Part shown: in pieces, positions 34,546 through 46,018 of the stretch
Position numbering within the stretch: position 1 is the stretch's first letter
Layout of the letters: each line of letters opens with the position of its first letter
Assembly (NCBI GenBank): GCA_963932145.1
Contig: OZ010578.1
Coordinates: 38,040,725-38,104,724 of the forward strand
DNA: 64,000 nt
Origin: Acanthosepion lycidas
Taxonomy: Eukaryota > Mollusca > Cephalopoda > Sepiida > Sepiidae
Reading direction: 5' to 3'
Notes under the pieces: model-generated
Seen by the model: the letters and a program-made list of their open reading frames with translations, nothing else
What the model was told of the DNA's origin: nothing
Database searches by the model: none
Made by a program: the position numbers and the translations under genes

Positions 34546-34734
34546 AAGGTGTGTCAGTGTATATTGAATCTGACATTTTTTTAAATGATTTACTCCTGAT
34601 CCTAAGAGACAAATCCACAAAAATTGCTGGAATGTTGTTTGTTGGATTTTAAAAATGACTGTTGTTGGATTTCAAGTAAATCTATAAAACTGAGAATTGC
34701 ATATTTTGGACATTACATTATTCTTTTAATATGC

Positions 34735-34850
34735 CTTTTGGAGGTTGGGATCTCTCTAAACATTTTATGTCATGTGGATGCTTTCGATCAATACTCTAGA
34801 ACAGAAGAAAGTTGAAAAACTTTGACAGTTTGGGAATATTTACTCACAAA
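34735..34850 (+). repeat. Repeat C, 3' segment
   Basis: TGATGTGGATGCTTT/GAAAGTTGAAAAA-type text is repeated at 35150-35255. It abuts a second repeat C copy in the same orientation. Confidence 0.55.
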
Positions 34851-34917
34851 AAAAAATAAATAAAAGGAATTATTCTTATATCAAAAATATTTCAGCTTTA
34901 AATGACCCACAAAGGGT

Positions 34918-34954
<37 letters not shown>

Positions 34955-35290
34955 ATAAATATATTAAATTGCTCTATTTATATATAGAAAATTTTAAATT
35001 TATATACAAGATAGCATTGCTGGGCAAAGGGCTTCCTAGATTGAAGTCAACAGCTAGGGTTGAGGGTTCCCTTGATGGGATTGACAGCCACATGTCTGAC
35101 TAAGGTGAGCCTTCAAGTTGGAGGATATCAGCTGTGGTTTATCTTGGAGAGGGATAGACTATCCAAACATTGTATTGCATGTGAATGCTTTGGATGGGTG
35201 CTTTCCAACAGAAGAGGAAGAAAGTTGAAAAAATTAACAGTTTGCTCCTGTTTCAAAAGAAAAATTGATATCTTTAGTCAAAAAGGGAAG
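34835..35290 (+). repeat. Repeat C, longest copy
   Basis: Left part with AGCTTTAAATGACCCACA, a central A-run at 34924-34952 and TATATA, then GGGCAAAGGGCTTCCTAGAT, GATTGACAGCCACATG and GAGAGGGATAG. The tail is CAACAGAAGAGGAAGAAAGT. It may be a non-autonomous element of about 450 bp. No TIRs were seen. Confidence 0.65.
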
Positions 35291-35504
35291 AACTTTTCAT
35301 GAAGAATTTCTGGATTTTATTAAGGAAATCTGTAATGATGTGCTAATACACTTATGGATAAATAGCAGGACAGACCGGATTCTGTAGTCTTAGATGGCAA
35401 CTGATCTACTGCAGAAAAAAAATGTCAAATTACTGTGTGTGTGTGGGGGGGGGGAACTGCCTCGTTAGTTAATGTGGATATGTTGGAGCTCTCAGGTGTT
35501 TCTT

Positions 35505-36062
35505 GAATGACAGTGAGGTAGAATTTAATGATAATTGCTGGCACATGAATGATAAGATATATTGAGACTTGCACTACTGCTGTTGAAAGTTCCTTTAGAA
35601 ATGGCAGTGTGGAATGGCCTAATTTGATACTGGCTAAAGCTTTGAAAATAAGATGAGAAGTGGGAACCAGAAATAGTCCTGGTATGGGCTTTTAGTGCAA
35701 ATGATGCACTTCAGAATTACTCAGGATATAGCCCAAATGAAATTGTATTTGGTTTCAATGTTAACACACCTTCAATCTTGATTGATCAGTTACCTGTACT
35801 GGTAACCACAACAACTAGTGACATGGTTAGAGTAAATGTAAATACTCTGCATGTTACAAGGAAATGCTTTATGGAAGCAGAAGTGAAAAAATTCAAAAAG
35901 CACTATGGTTGAATGTGAAGACTTATGCTGACAAATACTCTTTTTTTTGCCTAGTGACCAAATCTATTCATGATCATGAGTCCTGTAACCCATTAGGGGG
36001 GTTGTATGGATGCCATATGTACTGCATCCTTAGCAGAAGTGGTGCGTCTTGGGCAAGATAAC
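35505..36062 (+). pseudogene. Copia-type integrase relic (core end and C-terminus)
   Basis: Three frames together read an integrase. FLNDSEVEFNDN (~35500) matches the DNGGEF-type segment. RNGSVEWPNLILAKAL (~35595) holds the conserved glutamate of the DDE core. DEKWEPEIVLVWAF, then ALQNYSGYSPNEIVFGFN and RKCFMEAEVS-like text complete it (35650-35880). Frameshifts at about 35564, 35652 and 35885 break it. The GYSP..IVFG and KAF.E.E patterns are typical of a widespread Copia-like pol in molluscs and cnidarians. It probably belongs with the RNase H relic at 39.76 kb. Confidence 0.75.
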
Positions 36063-36063
36063 C

Positions 36064-36086
36064 CAAAAAAAAAAAAAAAAAAAAAA
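36064..36086. repeat. Poly-A tract
   Basis: A-run following the integrase relic. It may be the tail of a short retroposon covering about 35950-36086. Confidence 0.6.
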
Positions 36087-36334
36087 GCATGACCCTCTCC
36101 AGGCTGGTTTGAATTCAGTTTTTCTTTAGGTTGCCAATTAAAGTTATTAGGCCAGTCTGTCCTGCTATTTATTCATAGCAGGCTGGGGGAGAAGAGAACT
36201 GTTGGATTCATAATCAGTGTGTACTGATTAGGCATGGAAGAGCTTTTCACAGAATGCATCTATGTCAGTTAATAAAAGTTGAGAATATTTATTTATTTAT
36301 TTTTTTTATTTTTTATTTTTTTATTTTTTTTTTT

Positions 36335-36840
36335 TTTTTCAAGCATTTCACCCCAAGCAAGTTGGGAGTGCCACTAGCACGTAAGGGGTTACAAAGAGTG
36401 GGAGCAAGGGTAAAGAGGCATAACAGAGGAAAGGATGAAGTGAAGGATGGGGGAATTAGATCAAGGCATTTAAAGATGTTGATTGACATTGCATTTGAAT
36501 AAGTGAAAATTATATCTATCAGGGAATCAAGCAAGCAAGAGAGAGTGAATTTTACAGACAGGAAGTGCGAGATATGAAGCTATTGGAGTAGAAGAGATGG
36601 CTACATTTAACAGTTTCGACAGTGAAAGCATGGGACTGAGATGCCAAACTAGCAGCATGCTTAAATTCATGCAATTTGGGAACCAGCTGAAGTAGCTTGT
36701 TGGAGGAGTTACCATGAAAGTATTTGTAGAAAAGACAGAGGGAAGTGATGGCACATCTGTAAGAAAATGACTGTAGACGAGATGCCAGATCAGGACCAAT
36801 CACATTGTATATCCGTCTCTGGATAGAATAAGGAGGAAAC
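36335..36840 (-). pseudogene. LINE II 3' region, reverse strand
   Basis: The reverse strand reads MIGPDLASRLQSFS, then LFYKYFHGNSSNKLLQLVP and SHAFTVETVKCSHLFYSNSF, the C-terminal part of LINE II reverse transcriptase. A one-base frame difference lies between the two overlapping frames. The T-rich block 36298-36342 is its tail. Confidence 0.8.
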
Positions 36841-36844
36841 CAAA

Positions 36845-37685
36845 AATTTAGGTACTAAAAGGAATAAAGAAGGGAAAAATTCATGGAGTTGAGGATCAGG
36901 AGATGTTGAAGAAGCTAGGATATCCAGAGTAGAGCAATATCACAAAATTTAATGACAATATTGCAGATTTGAAAGACAAGACTGAAAAACCAGGTAAAAG
37001 CAAAATTGTTGAATATGAAATGAATGGATGAAGTGAATGGAGAAGAAAGATTATGAGCACAGCCCAAGTCATCTGAGAAATATAGTCATTGGCTAAATAT
37101 ATATAATAGCAGAAGAGGAGACTGAAGAACATGGGATCATGTTGATCAGTGAACCAAGTTGAAATAAATCTTAAAAAAACATGTTTTACTGGCATCTAAA
37201 CAAGAACAAGCGAAAGATGTGATTGAAGTATCAATAAATCAAAAATATGAAAAGTCATAAAGTGTATGAATCTGTGCCTTTCACTGGTCAGAAATGTCTA
37301 TCGACCATTGGGATGATAACTGAAAAACAAAGATAATAAAATAAACAAAGGCGTGGTTACAAAAATTTCAATTATTTGCAAAAACACTCCAACCTGCAGC
37401 CGAGAAGCTATGTGTCTGGTCATGTTAACAGCATCTGTTATGAGTTGGCAAGTCACGACAATAGATTTCATGTTAGCATTTTTACAGAGTGATATACTGG
37501 AGATAGATATTCCATAAACCTCCATCAGATGTATGTCCAGGGTCACAGGTTACTTGTTCATGGAGCAAGTGAGTAATTACTCAATTACCCAAGGAGTTGA
37601 GAGGTGTAGTGAGTGCTTATGATAATGTACTATTTCTTTGGCATGGTGCTAGTGGCAAATTAATTGGTGTTCTCGCAATGTATTT
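36845..37685. other. Unassigned; may be upstream LINE sequence
   Basis: Reverse-strand frames at 36896-37195 and 37298-37546 lack motifs I can name. The purine-rich plus strand resembles the neighbouring reverse LINE copies, so this may be more of the 36.3 kb element, but it is not proven. Confidence 0.3.
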
Positions 37686-37689
37686 GTAT

Positions 37690-38235
37690 GATTTTTGAAA
37701 ATTTTTTTTTTTTTAATCCCCCCCCAACTGAAATGCCAAGGGTTACAGGGTGTGGAAGAATAAGAAAAAGAAACAATACTAATGAGCAGAAAGAAAAAAG
37801 AGTAATCAGGAGGACAGTAGATAGTGATTGGTATTGCATTTAAATTCTTGCTGATTAAAGTTGGTTGGAAAGCATGGAGCTGGTAGGGAGTTCCACAAGC
37901 GATAAGTACACAAAAAGAAATTGTTAGCATCGAACTTATGGCTACATGTACCAGCTCAACTGTAAACTGATGAGATCTCACTGCTAATCAAGTACTTTGG
38001 CACCTAGACTTTATGAATTTAAGCATAGTTAAGAGCTCATCTGAACAATTACCATGAAAGTATTTATAAAAAAAGGCACAGAGGCAACATTATGGTGGTG
38101 GACAAGTGACTGAATCTGAGCTGCCAGATCAAGACCAATAATATTGCTGATTCTTCTTTGGATCTTATCAAGGAGCTCCAGGTAAATAGCAGGGGCACCA
38201 GACTATATATGGAAGCTATATTCTAAGCATGACCA
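37690..38235 (-). pseudogene. LINE II 3' region, reverse strand, second copy
   Basis: The reverse strand reads RSHQFTVELVHVAISSM, CGTPYQLHAFQPTLISKNLN and a C-rich tail at 37720. Further up (38040-38220) are KYFHGNC- and LELLDKIQRRI-like remnants. Stops and frame changes throughout. Confidence 0.65.
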
Positions 38236-38249
38236 AATGGTAGACTTCT

Positions 38250-38340
38250 CTTTGAATTGCTTTCCTGTGTCTTTTTTATAAATATTTTCATGGTAACTGT
38301 TTTGATCAGCTTTCCTTTTTGGGGTTTCATGTTTTAAGTT
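38250..38340 (+). pseudogene. Short plus-strand LINE II fragment
   Basis: Reads LPVSFINIFMVTVLISF, a degenerate form of the LFYKYFHGNCSDEL segment, on the opposite strand to its neighbours. Confidence 0.45.
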
Positions 38341-38394
38341 ATTTTATTCCCTGTCCCCTACAGACAAATTGTATTTATGGGGACTTTTTTTTAA

Positions 38395-39010
38395 GTATTT
38401 CACTCCAAGCATGGCAGGAGTGCCACTAGCACACTAGCATGCATGGGGTTACAGAGAGTGGGAGCAAGAGTAAAAAGGTGTGATAGAGGAAAGGATGAAG
38501 AGAAAGATGGGAATAGATCAAGGCATCTGGAGATGTCGATTGACATTGCATTTGAATATTTGGAGATTATAGCTATCAGGGAAGCAAATAAGAGGGAGTT
38601 CCACAGATGGAAGTGCGAGATATGAAGCTACTGGAGTAGAAGAGATGGCTACATTTAACCGTTTTGACAGTGAAAACATGGGACTGAGATGCCAACCTAG
38701 TAGCATGTTTAAATTCATGCAGTTTGAGAACCAGTGAAAGTAGCTTATTGGAGCAGTTACTCTGAAAGTATTTGTAGAAAAGACAGAGGGAAGCGATGTC
38801 ACATCTGTGAGAGTGACTAAATGAGATGCCAGATCAGGACCAGTCACATTGCATATCCGTCTCTGGATTTTGTTGAGGACCTTAAAACGAACAATGGGAA
38901 TTCCAGACCATATATGGCAGCAGTATTCCATGCAAGGGTGAATGGTTGATTTATTGATTTGAAGGATGGACTCGGGCAAAAAAAAACACTTTCTGGTGTG
39001 ACACATAGAA
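38395..39010 (-). pseudogene. LINE II RT C-terminus, reverse strand, longest open copy
   Basis: A 162-residue open frame (38518-39006, reverse). Residues ~15-60 hold INKSTIHPCMEYCCHIWSG and KIQRRICNVTGPDLASHL. Residues ~70-150 hold LPSVFSTNTFRV and SNCMNLNMLLGWHLSP. It ends NLQIFKCNVNRHL, the family C-terminus. The conserved HRRNV...FYRYF core is slightly changed. This is the least disrupted LINE II tail here. The catalytic palm is not included. Confidence 0.85.
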
Positions 39011-39229
39011 CCAACTTTCCTTGTTAGTTAGGACTTCGTAGACATTGAGGTATTTTGGTGGTTGTAGTAAGAATGATAAGTAAGAATGTGGTGTTTTGGT
39101 CAAAGGAATATTTTTTAGTGTGTTTGGGTCAGTGATTGTGGCTAAGACAGATACCCATGACCAATTTTGGCCTTGTCACATTTTTTGTTTTATTTCAGAA
39201 ATAAATATTGCTTTCCTCCTTGTACTTCA

Positions 39230-39555
39230 GGAATTTAAACACAGTATTAGATTGACAATTATGTTTCATCATTTTACAGCTGAAATTGCTAGATATTAGC
39301 ATAATTTCTCTGCTAACAATTACTTCTCTCATATTTCTCACTTGTGGAACTCTTTGCCAGCTTCTTGCTTTTCAGAGAACTTTGATCTTTAAAGATTTAA
39401 ATGTAATGTTCTCATCTTCTGTCTTCTTAATACCCGTTTTTTTATTGTCGTTTTTACTTCATAATGATATTTTTCTAATTTTTTTTCATTCTCAGTAACC
39501 TCTAGTGTTTTAGTGGCTTTTTTTGCCTTACTTGGGATGAAATGATTTAAAAAAA
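39230..39555 (+). pseudogene. LINE II 3' end, plus strand
   Basis: Plus-strand reading: HHFTAEIARY near 39270, then LTCGTLCQLLAFQRTLIFKDLNV, and the tail TTAGTGGCTTTTTTTGCCTT ... GGGATGAAATGATTTAAAA. Confidence 0.7.
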
Positions 39556-39754
39556 GAAAAAGATGTGATCTCAGAATTAAAAAGAATTTTCAAATGTTTT
39601 TTTTTTTTTTTTTTTTTTGATTGAATGTGAAGCTATCCAAAAAATAGAATTTCTCTAGATCAAGATCTGTTATCTTTATCGCTGATAGAAATAAAGAAAG
39701 GAAGGTCCTTGAGAAAAAAATGATGTGTTGAATCAAGATGAAAGGACTGAATTA

Positions 39755-40400
39755 AAAAGACTTGCTGGTCAAATGATGTAGGTATCTACCCAGACAGGTC
39801 CAAATGTATTGTTTGTTGTCTGTACAATGCAACATCTTAAAGAGAAAATACTTTTTGAGGCCAATAAGTTGTTAGCTGAGTTGAAATCTAAGAAAGGCTT
39901 CATATCTTTTCCAGAGTTGCAGAAATTCTCAAAATTGAAGGTTATTTGTTTTTCTGATGCCACCTATGCTAGCCTGAAAGTAGGGTATTCACAGGGTGGT
40001 TTTTGTTATCTTTGTCAGTGGTAAAATGGGCAAAATGGCCCCAATGTATTAATCAAAAAAGCTTGATTGACTAACAAAGTGCCCACTAGCCTTGAAAGCT
40101 CTTACACTTAGCAAAACAGCTGATGCTGCTGTTTTAATAGCAGTTATGTGACAGGAAATATTCCAACTGACGAGGTTACCTGAAGTGTTTTACAAAACTG
40201 ACAATGCATCTCGGGTAGAGACCTTGGATTCAACAAACCTTATTTGTGATCGTCATTTGAGGGTTAATGAAGAGTTAAGATGATGTTGATGAAAGAGGAA
40301 ATCAAAATTAAATGTGTTAAGGGTTGTGATCAGATCATAGACTCTCAAAAAGGCAGGAGCTACCTCTGTGATTCTTAGAGACATTTTGCTTCAATAACTC
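39755..40400 (+). pseudogene. Copia-type RNase H relic
   Basis: Reads TQTRPNVLFVVCTMQHL (~39790), then LKVICFSDATYASLKVGYSQ (~39940), which holds the first catalytic aspartate (FSDA). The usual glutamate of the AAETLAL-type segment is replaced (LTLSKTADAA, ~40110). FYKTDNASRVETLDS (~40190) keeps a later aspartate. RVNEELR and KGCDQIIDSQKG-like text closes the domain. Frameshifts and stops throughout. Order and orientation relative to the integrase at 35.5 kb fit Copia (integrase before RT/RNase H) and not Gypsy. Confidence 0.75.
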
Positions 40401-40401
40401 T

Positions 40402-40915
40402 TTTAATGATTGTACCCAATATCTTCAGAAGAGACTACCAATGTTGTGTTGTCTAGCTTTTTGTATTTGTACACAGTTGTGTTCCTTGTTTTATGTAGGA
40501 TAGTTTTCATTTAATATAAAGATGGTAGATAGCTAATTTGTGATCATCATTTTCACAATTTTGATTAATAGTAATGCCCATGTGCAAATAGTACATTCAA
40601 CATACACTTCTATCTGACCATTATATCATAGTTGCTGTGCCATAAGACTATTACTTGTAAGTTTAGCTCAAGTGGTAGAGAATAAGTGATAAGTCTGATA
40701 TTTCATTTGACATCATTTGTTAGTAGAAATAAATTGCAAGAAAAACCCTTTTTTTTTTTATTTATTTTTTTTTTTTTATACCTTTTTACATAGTAGTATA
40801 AATAGCTACTAGTTTATCTTAGGTCATTTCACTCTTTTTTGGTAATTAGTTAATGATATTAATTATTATAATGTCTAACCCTGGATAAAGTTGAAAGCAT
40901 TTAGCAATAAAAACA
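40402..40915. other. No recognised gene
   Basis: AT-rich with T-runs at 40750-40780. Confidence 0.45.
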
Positions 40916-40919
40916 AACA

Positions 40920-41060
40920 ATTTCCAACTAATAACTCGGAATGAGATTCAAACCTACGCAGAATTAAAGCCACTTAGCCTTAATGCAGTTCTATAAGATA
41001 AAAGCACGACAGAGGAAGTGGATTTTCCGTTTCTTAGAAGCTGAGATGGAAGAAAATTTC
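40920..41060 (-). repeat. tRNA-derived SINE, reverse strand
   Basis: The reverse complement reads AAGGCTAAGTGGCTTTAATT (A box) and AGGTTTGAATCTC (B box). The spacing is compatible with a tRNA-type promoter. No cloverleaf could be closed by eye, so a functional tRNA is unlikely. Confidence 0.5.
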
Positions 41061-41360
41061 CACTGTTTTTTTTGTTTTTTTTTATCTGCCAACTGACCAG
41101 TGAAGATGGTATAACCTTCCTTGTTTGTTGTTATACTAGGCTAACCATGATGTCAAAAATGATGACCTACTATTATTAGATTTTTGCATGCAAGTCTTTA
41201 AATATTGTTGTACTCTTCCTTCTCATAGAGTTGGTCTTTTCACTTCCCAGCTTTGTAAACATATTGCAACACTCTGTTAATTTCATAAAGACATTGTTAC
41301 CTGGCATCACTAGTGCAAGGGAGACAACTCTTAGATATTGCAGATAACAAATCTCACAAA

Positions 41361-41361
41361 T

Positions 41362-41403
<42 letters not shown>
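41361..41403. repeat. Microsatellite (CA)n(TA)n
   Basis: A CA run passes into a TA run. Confidence 0.95.
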
Positions 41404-41406
<3 letters not shown>

Positions 41407-41454
41407 AAAGCACTTATAAATTGCAAAAAATCTATTGTTTTAAAATACTGTGTT

Positions 41455-41775
41455 CCTTCAGAGCAAAGGTGATCATGACTCTCCACAGATTCCTTTTCTT
41501 TATTATTTGTGAATTCTTGCGAAAGGTAATGGAGTGGTTTTCTGTTGCCTTCTTCACGGTTTGGAATTCTGAGGCTGATTGTCACCCAAAACTAGAAATC
41601 TCAATTTACTCTGATAACTAAGGGGAAAAGAAATGGATTCATGTCACCACGCCCCAGAGCATTAGTATGAAACTGAATGTAACAGACTAGTCTAGAATTT
41701 AAACTCTGGCCAATGATTTCACTTTCCGTGCCAACATCTGTTATATTATCCACACGTCTCATAAAGATATTAATG
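41455..41775 (-). repeat. SINE-F, reverse strand
   Basis: The reverse-strand head contains GTGTGGATAATATAACAGATG and AGAGTTTAAATTCTAG (weak A and B boxes). The body is GGTGACATGAATCC, and the 3' part is shared with 8.25-8.43 kb. Confidence 0.55.
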
Positions 41776-41779
41776 TTTC

Positions 41780-42841
41780 ATAATTCATTTTTGTATTTCT
41801 TAAATGAAGTAATCTTCTTTTTGTGAGCATTTCTTTTAAACCAATCTTCAATCTTGTCTACCTTGAGTATCACTAGGCCAACTTTGTAACTTTGTTTTAA
41901 TAACTGCTGAGACCAGGACACTAATGATTCTGCTACTCTAATTGGACAAAAATTATAATTCAAATTAAATATAAAGCTATCATATTAATATGAAGACCTA
42001 TTCAAATTTGGTGTTTGCTATCAAAAAAGTTTTTGGTTTTAAGTAACCTCTAGCTAAAAGTTATTTTGCTAAATTCAAAACTGGTTTCTTTTCTAACAAA
42101 CCTTGCATTGCCCATTTTCAACTTGCCTGTTCAAAAGCAGCTCAAGGAATTAAACTTGAACAATAATTTTTTGGTCAGATCAGTGTTGAAAACACTGAAC
42201 AGAAAACTTGAGTTATTTTGGTTCCCTCATGATCGTTGCAAATAAAGATGATCTGTGATTTGCAAAAGGAAATATTAGTAGCTAAAAAGATACTTTTGTG
42301 TTTATAAAATCACAAGTTGATGTGCAAAAAGAAAGTTTTGTATTCAGAAAATAGATTCTCTCTACTTGTACAATCATTTACACTTGCCATATTGAATATC
42401 TCTTCATTGATTTATTGATTTTTTGAAGAGTGGAAACTAAAACTTTGAGCAAGTGCAATAAAGCCTTTCTTGCAAGCAGTCATACAGTCTTTTATTTATA
42501 AAACTTATACTACCTATGCAGTATAAGTAACTTGTATTGATTTCTGGCTTATTTGTTTATTCTTTAGACATTAGAATCATATGGGAAAGAACATGTCTTG
42601 TCTTTCTCATTTGTGGATTACAGAAAGTGACAAAACAATCATTTTACTCTTGACGCATAATGTTAACTGAACCCCCCCCAATTCCTAGTATTTTAATAAC
42701 AATCCAGGGTTGTTAGTTAATTTTGTTATTAATTTAATGTAAATTCACATTACCCTCAGAGCATGGCGTCAATCACAAATGTTCTCAATCAATTCTGGAT
42801 TACTAACAAGTCTGATATTTGGAGTTTATCTTTTATACTTT
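41780..42841. other. No recognised gene
   Basis: AT-rich with a C-run at 42671-42679. No motif was recognised. Confidence 0.5.
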
Positions 42842-42843
42842 TA

Positions 42844-43683
42844 TTAGGTTGTTACATGAAATTTTGGTATCTTTGTGTTGGTTGTTGATCTGGTCATCTA
42901 ATGAAGTAACTTAGTTTATAAAAAAAAATCTTGACTTATTCCTGACTTTTTTTCTTTCAGTATATTGTTACTCATAAGCCCAATGAAAATGATTACAATG
43001 AAACAATGTTGAGTAATCTTACTATATGAGTACAAACTGAGGGAAAAGAACCATTTTTGCATTGAATCATTACATGTGATCAGAAATGGATACTTATTGA
43101 AAACAGAGTGTAGACCAGTGGTTAGATGCAAGTGAATCACCAAAACAATACCCAAAATCTCCACTGAACCCTAAAAAGTTAATGGTTACTGTATGGTGGT
43201 CTTTCAAAGGTGTTATTTAGTGTTCATTCTTGCCTCAAGGGAAAATAATAGCAGCAACCTCATATTGTGGTGAAATTGAGTGTATGTACAGAAAATTGAA
43301 AATGAAGCTTCCTAAACTTGTGAATAAGAATGGCCCAATTTTGTTACACAACAATGCACGGTCACATGCTTCTCAATCACATGTCCAAAGCCTGAATTAT
43401 GGAATTTTGCCTCATCTGCTATACTCATCTGCTATCTCTCCTACTCATTATCACTTATTTATGCATTTTGAGCTTTTAATACTCTAAAAGAGCATTTGAA
43501 CTGTTTATCACATCAAAGGATGAGAAATTTTTTAAACATGGGATCAAGAATTTAGAGGTACATTGGAGAACATTTATTCATCAACATGGTACTGATTTCA
43601 ACTAAATAAATTAGTTATTTAACATTTCAGAAGTGTTTTATTCATTGACTACAAAGTGCATTATTTCATGTGTGCCAACCTAA
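42844..43683 (+). mobile_element. mariner element, 840 bp, both ends present
   Basis: The left end reads TTAGGTTGTTACATGAAAT. The right end reverse-complemented reads TTAGGTTGGCACACATGAAAT. TA flanks both (42842-42843 and 43684-43685). A full mariner is about 1.3 kb, so roughly 0.45 kb (the N-terminal DNA-binding part) is missing. The transposase relic starts near 43070. Confidence 0.85.
43070..43605 (+). pseudogene. mariner transposase relic, catalytic residues lost
   Basis: IITCDQKWILIENR (~43070) keeps the first catalytic aspartate. Frame shifts follow. NKNGPILLHNNARSHASQSH (43327-43386) has asparagine where the second aspartate should be (LLHDNARPH in the family). LLYSSAISPTHYHLF (43418-43462) has alanine at the third position (YSPDLAPTDYHLF in the family). 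Inactive. Confidence 0.85.
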
Positions 43684-43794
43684 TATATTGATTGGCAATG
43701 TTTTTGTTTGCTCTATAATTGCTTGTTAAATGTGATATATTTTATTATTTTTCAAAGTGAACAGAAATATGTATGATATTATGCAATACACTTT

Positions 43795-44275
43795 AGATAT
43801 TGATTTCATTTTGTTAGAGACAAAGAAAAATGTACTGAACTGTTATGTTGTATCAGTCTGGACAATCTCCTCGCAGATGAAGAGACTTAAAGTAACAGAA
43901 ATGTGGTTCTATAGAAAAACGCTTGTGAATACCATGGACTGAACATGTGAGCAATGCTGAAGTTTTAGAGAAAATGGAAACAAAGAGGGCACTTTTACTT
44001 AACATCAAAAAGAGGAAGTTGAAATTTCTAGGGTACTTAATGAAGAGGACTTGGAGAATTTGATACTCAGAGGCCAAATTGAAGGCGAGATGGCCAGAGG
44101 AAAACAATGTATAACCTACCTAGCAAGCTTGAGTAAATGGATAGTGGAACAAAATTTAAGAGAGAACAATAAGACAAAATTTATCAAGAGCTACAAATGA
44201 CAGGAAATTACGGAGAGCCATGATCGCTAACATGCTGAAGGGACATAGCATATATAAGATATACTTCAAACATTG
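43795..44275 (+). pseudogene. RTE-type LINE, C-terminal region and 3' end
   Basis: Begins LETKKNVLNCYVVS (43816-43857), then WTISSQMKRLKVTEMWFYRK (43858-43917). Further on are RKMETKRALLLNIKKRKLKFLGYLM-like pieces in shifted frames and a 3' end with GGAGAGCCATGATCGC near 44215. Same family as 5.0 kb. Confidence 0.85.
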
Positions 44276-44279
44276 AATA

Positions 44280-45325
44280 TCAGTTCTTACATGAGCACCA
44301 ACGCAGATGTTTTGTTAGAGCTTTGCTTGCCTTAAGCAGTTTATTAAGTGTAATAATGAAAGGACTTGCCACCCATTTAAAAATCTTCAGGAGATTCAGA
44401 GATACAGTATAAATACAACTGATGATATATTTAGCTGTCTCTTTTGAAGAAGAGTGAAAAGTTTTATTAGATATTCAAAGTACTCAGCCTTGCATGGAAT
44501 TTCTAAATATGTAAAATGAATAGAATCTTGTGTGTTAGTTCAATGTACTTGATTTTCATTTGCTTTGGAAAGATACTGACAATCTTCAGTTGGTTGAGGA
44601 ATATTGATTCCATCAGAATTGTTGAAGAAGCAATTAAGAAAAGATATCTGTTTTACTTTTATGAAAATTCATGGAGACAGAAATATACGACCGAAGATTA
44701 AATTCTATTACTTTTAATTTCCCGGTAGTTGTTTTCCCTCTTTCCTTTCTTCTTCTTTCCTTTCTCTCTCTCAAAACCCTGTTACTGAAGCATTGTCTCA
44801 GTATTTTCAACTACCTCATTTGAAATATAGCTACATCATTTAATTCATTTTCTTGTTAAAAATGTCTGCAGTATTCTTTCTGATTTTTATAGAATAAATA
44901 AAAATGGCAGAAAAAATGTTTTGTTTTGAAAAATTGAATTGAAAGGCCAGTATTAAAAAAAATGAATTAGTAATTTTCAAAAGATCATCTATGCAAAAAT
45001 AGGTTTCATTTTATTTTCAGTAAATGAATAAAACTGCTTGTAATTCACATAAATATTGTGATTACAACCAGTAACTCCTAGTAGTTACTTGACAGAGGTA
45101 TTCTGAAAGCTAGTTAACCAATCATGAAAATTTGATATTCCACTTGTTAAATATTAAGAAAAAATATTTTTTGACATATTTAAACACCCCATGGTACTTA
45201 CACTGTACTTATATATTTACTGTATGTAAATGCTTTTGAATTAAGAAGTTTTTGTCCAATTACATTATTTATTCCTATCCATGCACTTACAAAAAGGTTA
45301 GATTGTGTTTTCTTGATTGATTTAT
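44280..45325. other. No recognised gene
   Basis: AT-rich. The open frame 44516-44701 (61 residues) has no family features. Confidence 0.45.
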
Positions 45326-45329
45326 ATTT

Positions 45330-45690
45330 TATGACCTATAAACTCTTTGCAGAAAATATTTTTAGATTGTAAGAATTTTTTATTTTATTTATTTATAGAA
45401 ATAATAATGATTTAATGATACAAGTGTTACTAATTAACCAATAGGTGGATTCATACCTTTCCCAAGGTTATTTGTGTGTAAGTGAATATAACAAACTTAA
45501 CTGGAATTGAATCTCTGCTTAAAAATTCTGAGCTATTATTCATTACCCACCAGTGCATCCAAACTCAAAGTATCTGATATTCCCAAACAGTCACTTATCT
45601 AGATACTGACCAGCCTCAACATTGCTTAACTTCAGTGATTGTACAGGAACTGGTGTTTCAGTGTGATATGGCCATAAGCCAAATACGTTA
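45330..45690 (-). repeat. SINE-B, reverse strand
   Basis: Aligns over most of its length with 51.66-51.97 kb (CTTTGCAGAAAATATTTTTAG, GGTGGATTCATACCTTTCCC, CTGATATTCCCAA) and, at its right end, with 1.62-1.69 kb (AACATTGCTTAACTT, GATATGGCC). Confidence 0.75.
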
Positions 45691-45749
45691 GTGTGAAGTG
45701 AATGTAGATTATACTTTGAATTCAGCTTGCCAATTTCAGTTTCTCTGCT

Positions 45750-46018
45750 AACTCCTTGGCAAATGGCAAATTCACTGATATTATTTTTCTTATACAGTTT
45801 CTTTTCTTGCTTGTGGAATTCCCTTCCACCTCCATCCTTTCCAGCCAACTTTAATCTTCAAAAATTTAAATGCAATGACAATTGCTATTTACTGTCATCC
45901 TGATTATTCTTCCTCTGTTCTCACTCCCAAGCTCTTCCCCACCCAGGTACCCCTTGTTTTAGTGGCTTTACTAACTTGCATGGGGGTGAACTCAATTAAA
46001 AAAAAAAAAAAAAAAAAT
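45750..46018 (+). pseudogene. LINE II 3' end
   Basis: Reads FLACGIPFHLHPFQPTLIFKNLNAM-like text in one frame (45800-45870). It then has the non-coding tail CCCTTGTTTTAGTGGCTTTA ... GGGGTGAACTCAATT with an A-run to 46017. Confidence 0.65.

Noticed and set aside
38518..39006. Functional 162-residue host gene
   Set aside because: The sequence is the C-terminal part of LINE II reverse transcriptase, with many related copies in the window.
40920..41060. tRNA gene on the reverse strand
   Set aside because: A and B boxes are present, but no cloverleaf closes. It fits a SINE head better.
43230..43487. Intact mariner transposase
   Set aside because: Only part of the protein is open, two catalytic residues are replaced, and upstream frames are broken.
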